Source: CBDBES01 sp965204465
Lineage (GTDB): Bacteria; Spirochaetota; Leptospiria; Turneriellales; CBDBES01
Direction of reading: 5' to 3'
DNA length: 64,000 nucleotides
Assembly: GCA_965204465.1 (NCBI GenBank)
Contig: CBDBES010000002.1
Location: 1,240,001-1,304,000 of the forward strand
Position numbers and translations under genes: made by a program. This document shows positions 36,834 through 46,328 of this stretch, piece by piece. Below the pieces are notes generated by a model, which saw only the letters and a program-made list of their open reading frames with translations, searched no databases and had not been told where the DNA came from. Position 1 is the stretch's first letter; every line of letters starts with the position of its first letter.

Positions 36834-37042
36834 TCCATTAAAAATTTGCTTTGTTGCCTATATTCATGCCTTAAATTCGATCATCGTTTACTCTGTAGCG
36901 CTATGTAGTGCTCGAGATGAAGAATAGAATGAATAAACTTCCAAGACTCTCTAAGATATTGCGCAAAACAATAATAGAATTTAATTGAAAAGCTTGACAT
37001 GATATTTTGTACATAGAACAAGTAATCAGAGAATAAAATATT

Positions 37043-38356
37043 ATGTCAAAAAAAGAGATTAAAAGCGCAGAGGGTAAATTAGGAGTTTTAATACCTGGTA
37101 TGGGTGCGGTAGCCACTACCTTCATGGCAGGAGTAGAGGCTATCCGAAGTAATTATAAAAAACCTGTAGGGACTCTTACTCAAACGGGTAGGATCAGGCT
37201 CGGGAAGAGAACTGAGAAAAGAAGACCCTATATAAAAGACGTTATTCCATTAGCCGATTTAAAAGATATTGAATTCTTAGCATGGGATATTTTTAAAGAT
37301 AACGCTTATATTGCCATTCAAAAGCATGGGGTATTAAACCAGAAAGACTCTGAATATTTGAAAGATTTTCTAAAAAAAATTGAGCCTCTACCTGCTGTTT
37401 TTGACAAAAAATTTGTTAAAAATTTGGATGGCGACCATGTGAAAAAATTGAAAAATCATAGAGAAAATATAGCGGCTTTAAAAAAAGATATTTATAATTT
37501 TAAAAAAGAAAAGAACATCAATAGAATGGTAATGATATGGGCTGGTTCAACAGAAGTATATTCTGAGATACAGGATTTTCATTTAAGCTTAGATAAATAT
37601 GAGAAAGCATTGGATGAAAATCACCCTGATATTTCTCCGAGCCAAATTTACGCTTATGCAGCTATTTCAGAAGGCATTCCATTTTTAAATGGGGCCCCCA
37701 ATTTAGCCGCAGATTTTCCGGCAATGGTAGAATTATCTAGAAAAATGAAAGCACCTATAGCAGGAAAAGATTTTAAAACAGGCCAAACCTTGATCAAGAC
37801 AATCATCGCCCCCGGTATTAAAGCCCGTATGTTAGGATTAAGTGGTTGGTTTTCAACAAATATTTTAGGGAATCGCGATGGAGAAGTGTTGGATGACCCA
37901 GAATCATTTAAAACCAAGGAAGTATCTAAACTTTCTGTTTTGGATACTATTTTAGAACCAGATATCTATAAGCATCTCTATGAGAATTACTTTCATAAGG
38001 TACGCATAAATTATTATCCACCTAGAGGAGATAATAAAGAAGGATGGGATAATATTGATATTTTTGGTTGGATGGACTATCCAATGCAAATTAAGGTAAA
38101 CTTCCTCTGTAGGGATTCCATATTAGCGGCCCCCTTGATGCTTGATCTTCTACTGTTTGCGGATTTTGCCAAAAGATCTGGTCTTTCAGAAGTGCAAGAA
38201 TGGCTTTCTTTCTATTTCAAGAGTCCGGATGTTGCACCTCAATTAGATCCTGAGCATGATCTTTTTATACAGCTTACTAAATTAAAAAATACGATTCGTT
38301 ATTTGATTGGTGAAAAACAGATCACTCATCTTGGAAACGAATATTATGATTTTTAA
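37043..38356 (+). CDS. ino1: myo-Inositol-1-phosphate synthase
   Basis: 437 aa. Rossmann NAD motif LGVLIPGMGAVATTFMAGVE, then AISEGIPFLNGAPNLAADFP, GKDFKTGQTLIKTIIAPG and LGNRDGEVLDDPESFKTKEV, matching the family that isomerises glucose-6-phosphate to inositol-3-phosphate. Product would feed phosphatidylinositol or other inositol compounds. TTGACA at 36994-36999 precedes the gene, without a convincing -10. The gene is isolated; no inositol monophosphatase is adjacent. Confidence 0.93.
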   Translation: MSKKEIKSAEGKLGVLIPGMGAVATTFMAGVEAIRSNYKKPVGTLTQTGRIRLGKRTEKRRPYIKDVIPLADLKDIEFLAWDIFKDNAYIAIQKHGVLNQKDSEYLKDFLKKIEPLPAVFDKKFVKNLDGDHVKKLKNHRENIAALKKDIYNFKKEKNINRMVMIWAGSTEVYSEIQDFHLSLDKYEKALDENHPDISPSQIYAYAAISEGIPFLNGAPNLAADFPAMVELSRKMKAPIAGKDFKTGQTLIKTIIAPGIKARMLGLSGWFSTNILGNRDGEVLDDPESFKTKEVSKLSVLDTILEPDIYKHLYENYFHKVRINYYPPRGDNKEGWDNIDIFGWMDYPMQIKVNFLCRDSILAAPLMLDLLLFADFAKRSGLSEVQEWLSFYFKSPDVAPQLDPEHDLFIQLTKLKNTIRYLIGEKQITHLGNEYYDF

Positions 38357-38379
38357 TTTCTTCGTTCTTATATCATTGA

Positions 38380-39189
38380 ATGAAACTGGCTTTTACAGTA
38401 CAATATATAGGCGCTCGGTATAAAGGCTACCAGATCCAAAAAGAAGATAATACGATACAACAAGAACTGGAAAAAGCTTTTTCTATTGTACTTAGACATG
38501 GAGTCAGTATCTATGCAGCAGGTCGTACGGATAGCGGCGTAAATGCTATTGGACAAGTAATCCATCTGGAAACTAAAAATGAAGATGCAGCAAAGAACAA
38601 GATGGATGAGGAATGTGAATTTCTGAATAGATTGATCTATTCTATAAATTGTATTTTGCCCTCTGATATTTCCATTATTTATGGGAAAAGAGTATCGGAT
38701 GAATTTCACGCCAGGTTTTCTTGTTTAAGACGCGAGTATATCTATCAGATACTGAACTCTAAATTCCGACATTCTTTACTAAAAGATTTTCTTTGGGTTA
38801 GGGAAAAATTAAATTTAGAATTAATAAATAAGGCCATCCCCTATTTGATGGGAGAAAAAGATTATGCATCTTTTACCAAAACTTCTTATCAAAAATTGGG
38901 GAAATCAACCAAGCGCAGAATCGATCGTATTCAAATAGTGGATCATAGCCCTAAAATTTATTTTCATTATGAAGGTTCAGGGTTTTTGCATAATATGGTT
39001 CGAATTTTAACAGGGACACTTTTAGAAGTAGCTCAAAGAAAGATAAAACCGGAAAAAGTTCAATCTATTTTAAATGGCCAAAACAGAAGGCTTACGGGAA
39101 AAACTCTTCCTTCTCATCCTCTTTATTTTTTAAATGCAATTTATGCTGATTATAAAACCCCTAAAGAGCTACTTATGAAAATTGGCTGA
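38380..39189 (+). CDS. truA: tRNA pseudouridine(38-40) synthase TruA
   Basis: 269 aa. Catalytic Asp51 in GRTDSGVNAIGQVIH, plus FHARFSCLRREYIYQI and GEGSGFLHNMVR-like GSGFLHNMVRILTGTLLEVA. Modifies the tRNA anticodon stem. It converges with hisG, and the two coding regions overlap by 17 bp at their 3' ends. Confidence 0.93.
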   Translation: MKLAFTVQYIGARYKGYQIQKEDNTIQQELEKAFSIVLRHGVSIYAAGRTDSGVNAIGQVIHLETKNEDAAKNKMDEECEFLNRLIYSINCILPSDISIIYGKRVSDEFHARFSCLRREYIYQILNSKFRHSLLKDFLWVREKLNLELINKAIPYLMGEKDYASFTKTSYQKLGKSTKRRIDRIQIVDHSPKIYFHYEGSGFLHNMVRILTGTLLEVAQRKIKPEKVQSILNGQNRRLTGKTLPSHPLYFLNAIYADYKTPKELLMKIG

Positions 39190-39781
39190 TAATTTTATTC
39201 ATCTTATCTCTTTTGAATATGTAAGCTCCTTTGTTCATGATCAAAGAAGCATGACTCTTTAGTATAGTTTGGCCCTCCTCCAAATGATTTGCTTTAAGAG
39301 TTTTTCCTGTGGAGATGAGATCTACAATTACATCAGAGATGCCAGTGATAGGGGCAATTTCGATAGAACCATATAATTCTATAATGGAAATATTATATCC
39401 TTTTAGATGAAAATATTCAGAAGATAATTTAGGGTACTTAGTAGCAACCCTGATTGTTTTTCTTTTTTTCCAATTGCTTTTCCCTTCCGGGAATGCTACG
39501 GAAAGCCTGCATTTGCCAAAGGGAAGCGCTAAAGGAATGAACACTTCATATAAAGACTCTTGCAATATATCATAGCCTACAATGCCCATATCGGCCGCTC
39601 CTTGTTCTACATAAGTGGCTACATCTTTAGAGCGTATCAATAAGAATTCGATTTGCTTTTGGGAGTCTTTAAAGATCAATTGGCGGCTTTGTGGAATTTG
39701 ATTTAAGGAAGTAATATTTTTCTGGTATAGAAAGGAAATGCATTCCTCACTCATACGCCCTTTTGGAATAGCAATACGCAA
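39173..39781 (-). CDS. hisG: ATP phosphoribosyltransferase, short form (HisG)
   Basis: 202 aa. MRIAIPKGRMSEECISFL, QGAADMGIVGYDIL, KYPKLSSEYF and GITDVIVDLISTGKTLKAN-like DVIVDLISTGKTLKANHL. It lacks the regulatory C-terminal domain, so the family rule predicts a HisZ partner elsewhere. First committed step of histidine synthesis. It follows the TPR protein gene by 10 bp. Confidence 0.92.
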   Translation of the reverse strand: MRIAIPKGRMSEECISFLYQKNITSLNQIPQSRQLIFKDSQKQIEFLLIRSKDVATYVEQGAADMGIVGYDILQESLYEVFIPLALPFGKCRLSVAFPEGKSNWKKRKTIRVATKYPKLSSEYFHLKGYNISIIELYGSIEIAPITGISDVIVDLISTGKTLKANHLEEGQTILKSHASLIMNKGAYIFKRDKMNKIISQFS

Positions 39782-39791
39782 TGATGACCTT

Positions 39792-40607
39792 TCATTCTTT
39801 TTCTTGTTTAACAGGATCGGACTTTCCTCCCGCTTTTGATGGTGAAGATGTTTCTTTAGGTAAAAGGCCGATCAACATTAGATAGCTTTCTGAGTTTCTA
39901 AGGTATATGCTCCCGGGATAATTTTTCAATATTCTTTCAAAATTTTCTTTGGCAAGATCTATTTTGCCCTGCATGTATAATATTCTGGCTTTATGATATA
40001 ATGCAATGTCTTCTTTTTTAATGCTTTGAAATTTCTCTCCTATTTTATCATATATTTCATATGCCCTTTCTAAATCCAATATATTTTCATAGGCTTGGGC
40101 AGCGTAAAATAGTATAAGCGGCCCCACTGAATTATTCCTATGGTGTTCTCCGTAAGTTTCTAAAGGTTTTACTGCTTTGCTCTTTTCATTTAATTCTATG
40201 TAAGAGACTGCCTCTATTAAACAGGTATTATAACTATGGGATGTTTTTAAGGTAGTATTGCATACCTCATTTGTTTTTTGAATCAGTTTTTCAAATTTCT
40301 GCTTTCTTTGGGGACCATCTTCAAGTTTTCGATAATCTTCATAATCGGCTAGATATTGAAAAAAAAGGAAATTATGTTTTTGAACAAGCCCTGTATAAAT
40401 GAATATGAAGGTAATTCCTATACACGCAGAACCAAAAACAAAAAGGGATACTTTACGGATGATTTTTGTATTTTCGATGATCCAATTTTTACAACGAAAC
40501 AACCATTCTTCGATCAAATTTTGTTGGATGCCAATGGTAGGTTTTTCCAATTTACTTATTTCTTCATGCTCTTGTTGTTTTCTTTTCGTTTTTTTCCGGA
40601 AAGCCAT
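39792..40607 (-). CDS. Membrane-anchored TPR protein
   Basis: About 271 aa from the ATG at 40607 (MAFRKKTKRKQ); an upstream ATG at 40661 adds 18 residues. A basic head, one transmembrane helix about residues 53-75, then TPR-like helices (YIELNEKSKAVKPLETYGEH, LERAYEIYDKIGEKFQSI, ILYMQGKIDLAKENFERILK). This resembles YfgM-type scaffolds. Partial copies of this gene lie downstream of both ankyrin genes, so it was caught in their tandem duplication. Confidence 0.7.
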   Translation of the reverse strand: MAFRKKTKRKQQEHEEISKLEKPTIGIQQNLIEEWLFRCKNWIIENTKIIRKVSLFVFGSACIGITFIFIYTGLVQKHNFLFFQYLADYEDYRKLEDGPQRKQKFEKLIQKTNEVCNTTLKTSHSYNTCLIEAVSYIELNEKSKAVKPLETYGEHHRNNSVGPLILFYAAQAYENILDLERAYEIYDKIGEKFQSIKKEDIALYHKARILYMQGKIDLAKENFERILKNYPGSIYLRNSESYLMLIGLLPKETSSPSKAGGKSDPVKQEKE

Positions 40608-40812
40608 ACTTCCACTCTTTGGAAAAGAAATAGAGAGGCAATAGGAAAAAAAGTCGATCATTCATTTTTTTTGCCTGCAAGACAAATAAATATTGTTCTC
40701 AATAGAGGTAAAGCCACGCAAACTCTCAAGAGGAGTGTTCATCATTATACCCTCTGCTTCTTTTCCCAGCCGTGCTGATCTGCTTTTTTAAATATACTAC
40801 TTGACTTAATAT

Positions 40813-40829
40813 TGTGATATTTGATCACT
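40813..40829. promoter_or_regulatory. CRP/FNR-like palindrome before ankyrin gene 1
   Basis: TGTGATATTTGATCACT contains GTGAT and ATCAC arms. It lies 52 bp before the ATG and just after TTGACT (40801-40806). A nearly identical copy lies at 42676-42692 before ankyrin gene 2. It may bind a CRP-type regulator; spacing is one base longer than the CRP consensus. Confidence 0.35.
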
Positions 40830-40880
40830 GTCGCAGATAGGCTTAATTACCTACCATAATAAAGTTTTGGAGTGAAAAGT

Positions 40881-42365
40881 ATGAAAAGAAACAAATTTAA
40901 AGTATCTATTCTTTTGGTGTTGATTTCCCCTGTTTTTTTAATCGCACAATCTCAAAATGATTCTACTGATCTTCCTGAGGGCATTAAAAAGGGAGCTACA
41001 CCTTTACATTTGGCAAGTTGGGAAGGTCGTACAGAGATAGCTAAATTACTCATTTCTAAAGGAGCAAAAATAAATGTTAAAGATAAAGATGGAGATACAC
41101 CTTTACATGCGGCAATTTATTATGGTCATATAGAGATAGTTAAATTACTCATTTCTAGAGGAGCAAAAATAAATGTTGAAAATGAAGAGGGATATACACC
41201 TTTACATTTGGCAAGTGGGGGTGGTCATATAGAGATAGCTAAATTACTCATTTCTAGAGGAGCAAAAATAAATGTTAAAGATAAAGATGGAGATACACCT
41301 TTACATGTGGCAAGTGAGAACGGTCATACAGAGACAGCTAAACTACTTATCTCTAAAGGAGCAAAAATAAATATTAAAGATAAATATGGAGATACACCTT
41401 TACATTGGGCAAGTGAGAAAGGTCATACAGAGACAGCTAGATTACTCCTCTCTAAAGGAGCAAAAATAAATGTTAAAAAAAAATATGGAATTACACCTTT
41501 ACATATAGCAAGTGAGAAAGGTCATACAGAGACAGCTAGATTACTCCTCTCTAAAGGAGCAAAAATAAATGTTAAAACTAAAAATGGACATACACCTTTA
41601 CATTTGGCAAGTGAGAACGGTCATACAGAGACAGCTAGATTACTCATCTCTAGAGGAGCAAAAATAAATGTTAAAACTAAAAATGGACATACACCTTTAC
41701 ATTTGGCAAGTGAGAACGGTCATACAGAGACAGCTAGATTACTCATCTCTAGAGGAGCAAAAATAAATGTTAAAGATAAAGATGGAGATACACCTTTACA
41801 TTGGGCAATTAAGAGAGATCATACAGAGACAGCTAGATTACTCCTCTCTGAAGGAGCAAAAATAAATGTTAAAAAAAAATATGGAATTACACCTTTACAT
41901 ATAGCAAGTGAGAAAGGTCATACAGAGACAGCTAGATTACTCCTCTCTAAAGGAGCAAAAATAAATGTTAAAACTAAAAATGGACATACACCTTTACATT
42001 TGGCAAGTGAGAACGGTCATACAGAGACAGCTAGATTACTCATCTCTAGAGGAGCAAAAATAAATGTTAAAGCTAAAGATGGAGATACACCTTTACATTG
42101 GGCAAGTGGGGAAGGCCGCACAGAGATAGCTAAATTACTCATTTCTAAAGGAGCAAAAATAAATGTTAAAACTAAAAATGGACATACACCTTTACATTTG
42201 GCAAGTCAAGAAGGTCATACAGAGACAGCTAGATTACTCATTTCTAAAGGAGCAAAAATAAATGTTGAAAATCAAGATGGAGATACACCCAGCAATTTGG
42301 CTAAACAAAATAATCATCAAAAAACGCTACAGTTTTTGCTCTCTAAAGGAGGAAAGCTCAAATAA
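40881..42365 (+). CDS. Secreted ankyrin-repeat protein 1
   Basis: About 494 aa. GGAG at 40869-40872 fits the ATG at 40881 better than the GTG at 40872. A signal peptide (ILLVLISPVFLIAQ) exports it. It contains 13 full 33-aa ankyrin repeats with the consensus TPLHxAS...GHTETARLLISKGAKINVK, plus a degenerate capping repeat (DTPSNLAKQNNHQKTLQFLL). Compared with copy 2 it has lost about 27 residues of the N-terminal cap: STDLPEGIKKG joins directly to ATPLH. Ankyrin stacks bind proteins; an exported one suggests interaction with host or neighbour proteins, an inference. Confidence 0.9.
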   Translation: MKRNKFKVSILLVLISPVFLIAQSQNDSTDLPEGIKKGATPLHLASWEGRTEIAKLLISKGAKINVKDKDGDTPLHAAIYYGHIEIVKLLISRGAKINVENEEGYTPLHLASGGGHIEIAKLLISRGAKINVKDKDGDTPLHVASENGHTETAKLLISKGAKINIKDKYGDTPLHWASEKGHTETARLLLSKGAKINVKKKYGITPLHIASEKGHTETARLLLSKGAKINVKTKNGHTPLHLASENGHTETARLLISRGAKINVKTKNGHTPLHLASENGHTETARLLISRGAKINVKDKDGDTPLHWAIKRDHTETARLLLSEGAKINVKKKYGITPLHIASEKGHTETARLLLSKGAKINVKTKNGHTPLHLASENGHTETARLLISRGAKINVKAKDGDTPLHWASGEGRTEIAKLLISKGAKINVKTKNGHTPLHLASQEGHTETARLLISKGAKINVENQDGDTPSNLAKQNNHQKTLQFLLSKGGKLK

Positions 42366-42743
42366 CAAAGGCTTTACTGCTTTGCTCTTTTCATTTAATT
42401 CTATGTAAGAGACTGTCTCTATTAAATAGCTATTATAATTATGGGATGTTTTTATAGTGGAACGGCATTCTAATTCCCTATATTTTCCAAAGAATTTTTT
42501 GAAAAAGGAAAAAAAGTCGATCATTCATTTTTTTTGCCTGCAAGACAAATAAATATTGTTCTCAATAGAGGTAAAGCCACGCAAACTCTCAAGAGGAGTG
42601 TTCATCATTATACCCTCTGCTTCTTTTCCCAGCCGTGCTGATCTTTTTTTTTAAATATACTACTTGATTTAATATTGTGATATTTAATCACTGTCGTAGA
42701 TAGGCTTAATTACCTACCATAATAAGGTTTTAGAGTGAAAAGT
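42366..42743. repeat. Inter-ankyrin spacer: partial copies of the TPR gene plus ankyrin promoter
   Basis: 42367-42457 repeats 40162-40252, the middle of the TPR gene. After about 45 unrelated bases, 42505-42743 repeats 40642-40880, the TPR 5' end and the ankyrin promoter. The minus-strand remnant retains SYIELNEKSKAVKPL. No functional gene remains here. Confidence 0.85.
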
Positions 42744-44309
42744 ATGAAAAGAAACAAATTCAAAGTATCTATTCTTTTGGTGTTGATTTCCCCTGTTTTT
42801 TTAATCGCACAGCCTCAAAATGATTCTACTGATCTTTTTGAGGCCATTAAAGAGGGAAATTTAGAATTAGTTCGACAATTAACGGACCAGCCGGATGAAA
42901 AACTTGAAAAGATAGTGAATGTTAAAGCTAAGGATGGAGCTACACCTTTACATTCCGCAAGTGGGGAAGGTCATATAGAGATAGCTAAATTACTCATTTC
43001 TAAAGGAGCAAAAATAAATGTTAAGGATAAAAATGGAATTACACCTTTACATTGGGCAAGTTATGAAGGTCATATAGAGATAGCTAAATTACTCATCTCT
43101 AAAGGAGCAAAAATAAATGTTAAAGATAAACGTGAATTTACACCTTTACATGTGGCAAGTGAGAAAGGTCATACAGAGATAGCTAAATTACTCATCTCTG
43201 AAGGAGCAAAAATAAATGTTAAAAATAAACGTGGATTTACACCTTTACATGGGGCAAGTTATGAAGGTCATACAGAGACAGCTAAATTACTCATCTCTGA
43301 AGGAGCAAAAATAAATATTAAAGATAAATATGGAGATACACCTTTACATGGGGCAAGTGGGAGCGGTCGTACAGAGACAGCTAGATTACTGATCTCTAAA
43401 GGAGCAAAAATAAATGTTAAAGATAAATATGGAGATACACCTTTACATTGGGCAAGTGAGAAAGGTCATACAGAGACAGCTAGATTACTCCTCTCTGAAG
43501 GAGCAAAAATAAATGTTGAAAATGAAGATAGAACTACACCTTTACATATAGCAAGTGGGAAAGGTCATACAGAGACAGCTAGATTACTGATCTCTAAAGG
43601 AGCAAAAATAAATGTTAAAAAAAAATATGGAATTACACCTTTACATTGGGCAAGTGTGGGAGGTCATACAGAGACAGCTAAATTACTGATCTCTAGAGGA
43701 GCAAAAATAAATGTTAAGACTAAATATGGATTTACACCTTTACATATAGCAAGTGAGAAAGGTCATACAGAGACAGCTAAATTACTCATCTCTAAAGGAG
43801 CAAAAATAAATGTTGAAAATAAATATAGAAAGACACCTTTAGATCTGGCAATTCGGGCAGGTCATACAGAGATAGCTAAACTACTTATCTCTAAAGGAGC
43901 AATAATAAATATTAAAAATCAATATGGATATACACCTTTACATGTGGCAAGTGAGAAAGGTCATACAGAGACAGCTAAATTACTGATCTCTAGAGGAGCA
44001 AAAATAAATGTTAAAGATAAAGATGGAGATACACCTTTACATTGGGCAAGTGGGGAAGGCCGCACAGAGATAGCTAAATTACTCATTTCTAAAGGAGCAA
44101 AAATAAATGTTAAAACTAAAAATGGACATACACCTTTACATTTGGCAAGTCAAGAAGGTCATATAGAGATAGCTAAATTACTCATTTCTAAAGGAGCAAA
44201 AATAAATGTTGAAAATCAAGATGGAGATACACCCAGCGATTTGGCTAAAAAAAACAATCATCAAAAAACGTTACAGTTTTTGCTTTCTAAAGGAGGAAAG
44301 CTCAAATAA
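42744..44309 (+). CDS. Secreted ankyrin-repeat protein 2
   Basis: About 521 aa, a paralogue of the preceding gene at a fixed offset of 1863 bp at its start. The signal peptide is identical except near its end. It retains an N-terminal cap (DLFEAIKEGNLELVRQLTDQ), 13 full 33-aa repeats and the same C-terminal cap. The last two full repeats are almost identical to those of copy 1, whereas the middle repeats differ, suggesting reshuffling or gene conversion. Likely exported and regulated like copy 1. Confidence 0.9.
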   Translation: MKRNKFKVSILLVLISPVFLIAQPQNDSTDLFEAIKEGNLELVRQLTDQPDEKLEKIVNVKAKDGATPLHSASGEGHIEIAKLLISKGAKINVKDKNGITPLHWASYEGHIEIAKLLISKGAKINVKDKREFTPLHVASEKGHTEIAKLLISEGAKINVKNKRGFTPLHGASYEGHTETAKLLISEGAKINIKDKYGDTPLHGASGSGRTETARLLISKGAKINVKDKYGDTPLHWASEKGHTETARLLLSEGAKINVENEDRTTPLHIASGKGHTETARLLISKGAKINVKKKYGITPLHWASVGGHTETAKLLISRGAKINVKTKYGFTPLHIASEKGHTETAKLLISKGAKINVENKYRKTPLDLAIRAGHTEIAKLLISKGAIINIKNQYGYTPLHVASEKGHTETAKLLISRGAKINVKDKDGDTPLHWASGEGRTEIAKLLISKGAKINVKTKNGHTPLHLASQEGHIEIAKLLISKGAKINVENQDGDTPSDLAKKNNHQKTLQFLLSKGGKLK

Positions 44310-44310
44310 C

Positions 44311-44456
44311 AAAGGCTTTACTGCTTTGCTCTTTTTATTTAATTCTATGTAAGAGACTGTCTCTATTAAATAGGTATTATAACTATGGGATGTTTTTAAA
44401 GTAGTATTGCATACCTCATTTTTTTTTGAATCAGTTTTTTAAATTTCTGCTTTCTT
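44311..44456. repeat. Third, truncated copy of the TPR segment
   Basis: Matches 40162-40308 of the TPR gene and begins right after ankyrin gene 2, as expected for the start of another duplication unit. It ends where an IS30-type remnant begins. Confidence 0.8.
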
Positions 44457-44685
44457 ATTTTCTAACTTCCCAGAGATTAAGAATTTCGTTTTTTGATCAA
44501 CATAAGTCACAATATATCCGCTATTCTTTTTGCCCTCAACGAGACCACCTTCCCAGTGTCCAATCGAATCTTTCTTTTCAGCTTCTTCGGGATGTTGATG
44601 AATGCTTTTCTTGCGGCTCTCAAGGACATTTAGAGGCCTCTGGGAGCGTTTTTTGCGCTTATTTGACCTTCTCCCTACCTAAAAA
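44457..44685 (-). pseudogene. IS30-family transposase fragment
   Basis: The minus strand reads SNKRKKRSQRPLNVLESRK, then EEAEKKDSIGHWEGGLVEG and SGYIVTYVDQKTKFLISGKL. This is the start of the IS30 catalytic core ('RIGDWEGDTVIGK...ALVTLVDRKSRY...L'), with the first catalytic Asp position changed or shifted (GHWEGG). A stop precedes the fragment and the C-terminal half is gone. Confidence 0.7.
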
Positions 44686-44893
44686 ACGGGGTCAGGTTTA
44701 TAAGGAGTGTTGCATTTCGTCACGTAGTAGCCGAAAGGCTTGATTAAGCTCAGAAGCCTGTGCGCCAACTTAAAAACATTTACATTTTTGAAAAGAACGA
44801 GTATAAAATCCCCAGTTCAGCTTTTTTAAATAAGTAAAATTTTTATTCTCTAAGCGTCCTTTACCAGAGGTTGTTTTTTATTTTTTATGTCCC

Positions 44894-45222
44894 ATGAACA
44901 ATAGATTTGCACAAAGCGATAGAGATCAACTTATGATGTTTTCCCGTACTCTGGGAGATGATCTTGATAAGAATCACGAAATTTATGCATCTTCTTCTGA
45001 AGGTTATATTGTAGCGATTGATATTGCGGAAGGTCACTGGAGGGCAAGAGTTTAGAGTTTCACAGAGAGTATGTAGAAGACGGCAGAAAGTATACAAGTT
45101 ATCATGCTAAACCTGCTGATTGTGTTATTTGTACTGTGCGTAAAGAATGTTGTACTGCAAAGGTAAAAATCGCTGCAATAGCCTTCAATTTTAGCAAAAT
45201 GATACGGGAACAGCTTGTATAG
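44894..45222 (+). pseudogene. IS1182-type transposase with internal deletion
   Basis: MNNRFAQSDRDQLMMFSRTL followed by GDDLDKNHEIY resembles the N-terminal 'xxxRxQLxLxPxxLDDxIPxDHPVR' of IS1182 transposases. A later frame, EFHREYVEDGRKYTSYHAKP then DCVICTVRKECCTAK and AIAFNFSKMIREQLV with a stop at 45220, resembles their Cys-rich and C-terminal parts. The catalytic middle is missing. Between 44686 and 44893, and from 45223 to 45422, nothing further was recognised. Confidence 0.6.
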
Positions 45223-45422
45223 ATCAGGAAATTAGGAAATTATTCTTCTGTGTTGAGGCACAGGCTCATTTTGTGGAGCAATGAATACCGCCAAAGGCTC
45301 GCCATACCATAAAGAGTGGGTGGATATGAGTATCAGATAAATACAGTGCATTTATCCAGGGACTACTTACTTTTGGTATAAATTGTCTTAAATCATTTTC
45401 AATGAAAGTATGATAAAATATT

Positions 45423-46304
45423 ATGTTTGACAGAACGAAGTTAAGAGATTTTATTCCATTTATGAATTCATTTAGACTTGGCCCGAGTATTACATTAGGC
45501 GTAAAATATCTATTAATGATCAATATAGTTGTATATTTATTCCAGTTAGTATCTTCTAATGCCCTTTTGATCATGTTTGGCCTTATACCAATGAAGGTCA
45601 TAGAAGGTTATATTTGGCAGATATTTACCTATCAGTTTCTACATGGGAGTTTTATGCATATCTTTTTTAATATGCTTGTATTATGGATGTTTGGATCTGA
45701 ATTAGAGGAAAGATGGGGCAAAAAGGAATTTCTTCGATATTATCTTTTATGTGGTTCAGGCGCAGGTGTATTCGTCTTCATCATTCCTATTCTATTATCG
45801 CAAAATCTGGGCATCCCTACAGTGGGGGCATCTGGTTCTCTTTTTGGACTTCTGATGGCCTATGCAATTTATTGGCCAAATAGATATGTGTTGATATGGT
45901 TTTTGTTTCCCATAAAAATAAAATATCTCGTTATTATTATTGGAGTTATATCATTTCTATTTACCTTTCAATCTAGCGGAAGCGGGGGTATTAGCCATGT
46001 GGGGCATCTTGGTGGCCTTGTTACCGGTTATTTGTATTTGCTTTTCAAAAGCAAGGGTAGAATGTATAATATTTCTGATATTCGTTCTTATATTGTCAAA
46101 ATAAAAGAGAATGTATCCAAGAGCAAGGCATCTTATTACACGAGTAATTACGATCAAGATCAGATTTCTGAAGAAGAAAGATTAAATGCCTTATTAGAAA
46201 AGATCAGTAAAAAAGGATTGAAGAGTCTTACTTATAATGAAAGAAAATTTCTGGAAAATGTCTCAAGAAAAATGGAAAATAATGATCCAGATGAAACCAG
46301 TTAA
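45423..46304 (+). CDS. Rhomboid intramembrane serine protease
   Basis: 293 aa with six or more transmembrane helices. Catalytic Ser137 in GASGSLFG and His195 in SHVGHLGG. Also FLHGSFMHIFFNML and WGKKEFLRYYLL, typical of bacterial rhomboids. A charged cytoplasmic tail of about 75 residues follows (EEERLNALLEKISKKGLKSL), as in many DUF6576-like extensions. Cleaves membrane proteins within the bilayer; substrates unknown. Its position next to secreted-protein genes may be chance. Confidence 0.9.
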   Translation: MFDRTKLRDFIPFMNSFRLGPSITLGVKYLLMINIVVYLFQLVSSNALLIMFGLIPMKVIEGYIWQIFTYQFLHGSFMHIFFNMLVLWMFGSELEERWGKKEFLRYYLLCGSGAGVFVFIIPILLSQNLGIPTVGASGSLFGLLMAYAIYWPNRYVLIWFLFPIKIKYLVIIIGVISFLFTFQSSGSGGISHVGHLGGLVTGYLYLLFKSKGRMYNISDIRSYIVKIKENVSKSKASYYTSNYDQDQISEEERLNALLEKISKKGLKSLTYNERKFLENVSRKMENNDPDETS

Positions 46305-46328
46305 AGAATACTGATCCAGTATGAACAT

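Noticed and set aside
36994..37019. Full sigma-70 promoter before the inositol-phosphate synthase
   Set aside because: TTGACA is perfect but no acceptable -10 lies at 16-18 bp, so it is mentioned only in the gene entry.
40881..44309. Ankyrin arrays as a CRISPR-like or satellite DNA repeat
   Set aside because: The 99-bp period keeps the reading frame and the ankyrin consensus, so it is a coding repeat.
44426..44743. A 105-codon plus-strand frame after ankyrin gene 2
   Set aside because: It is antisense to the TPR repeat copy and to the IS30 fragment, which explain the sequence better.
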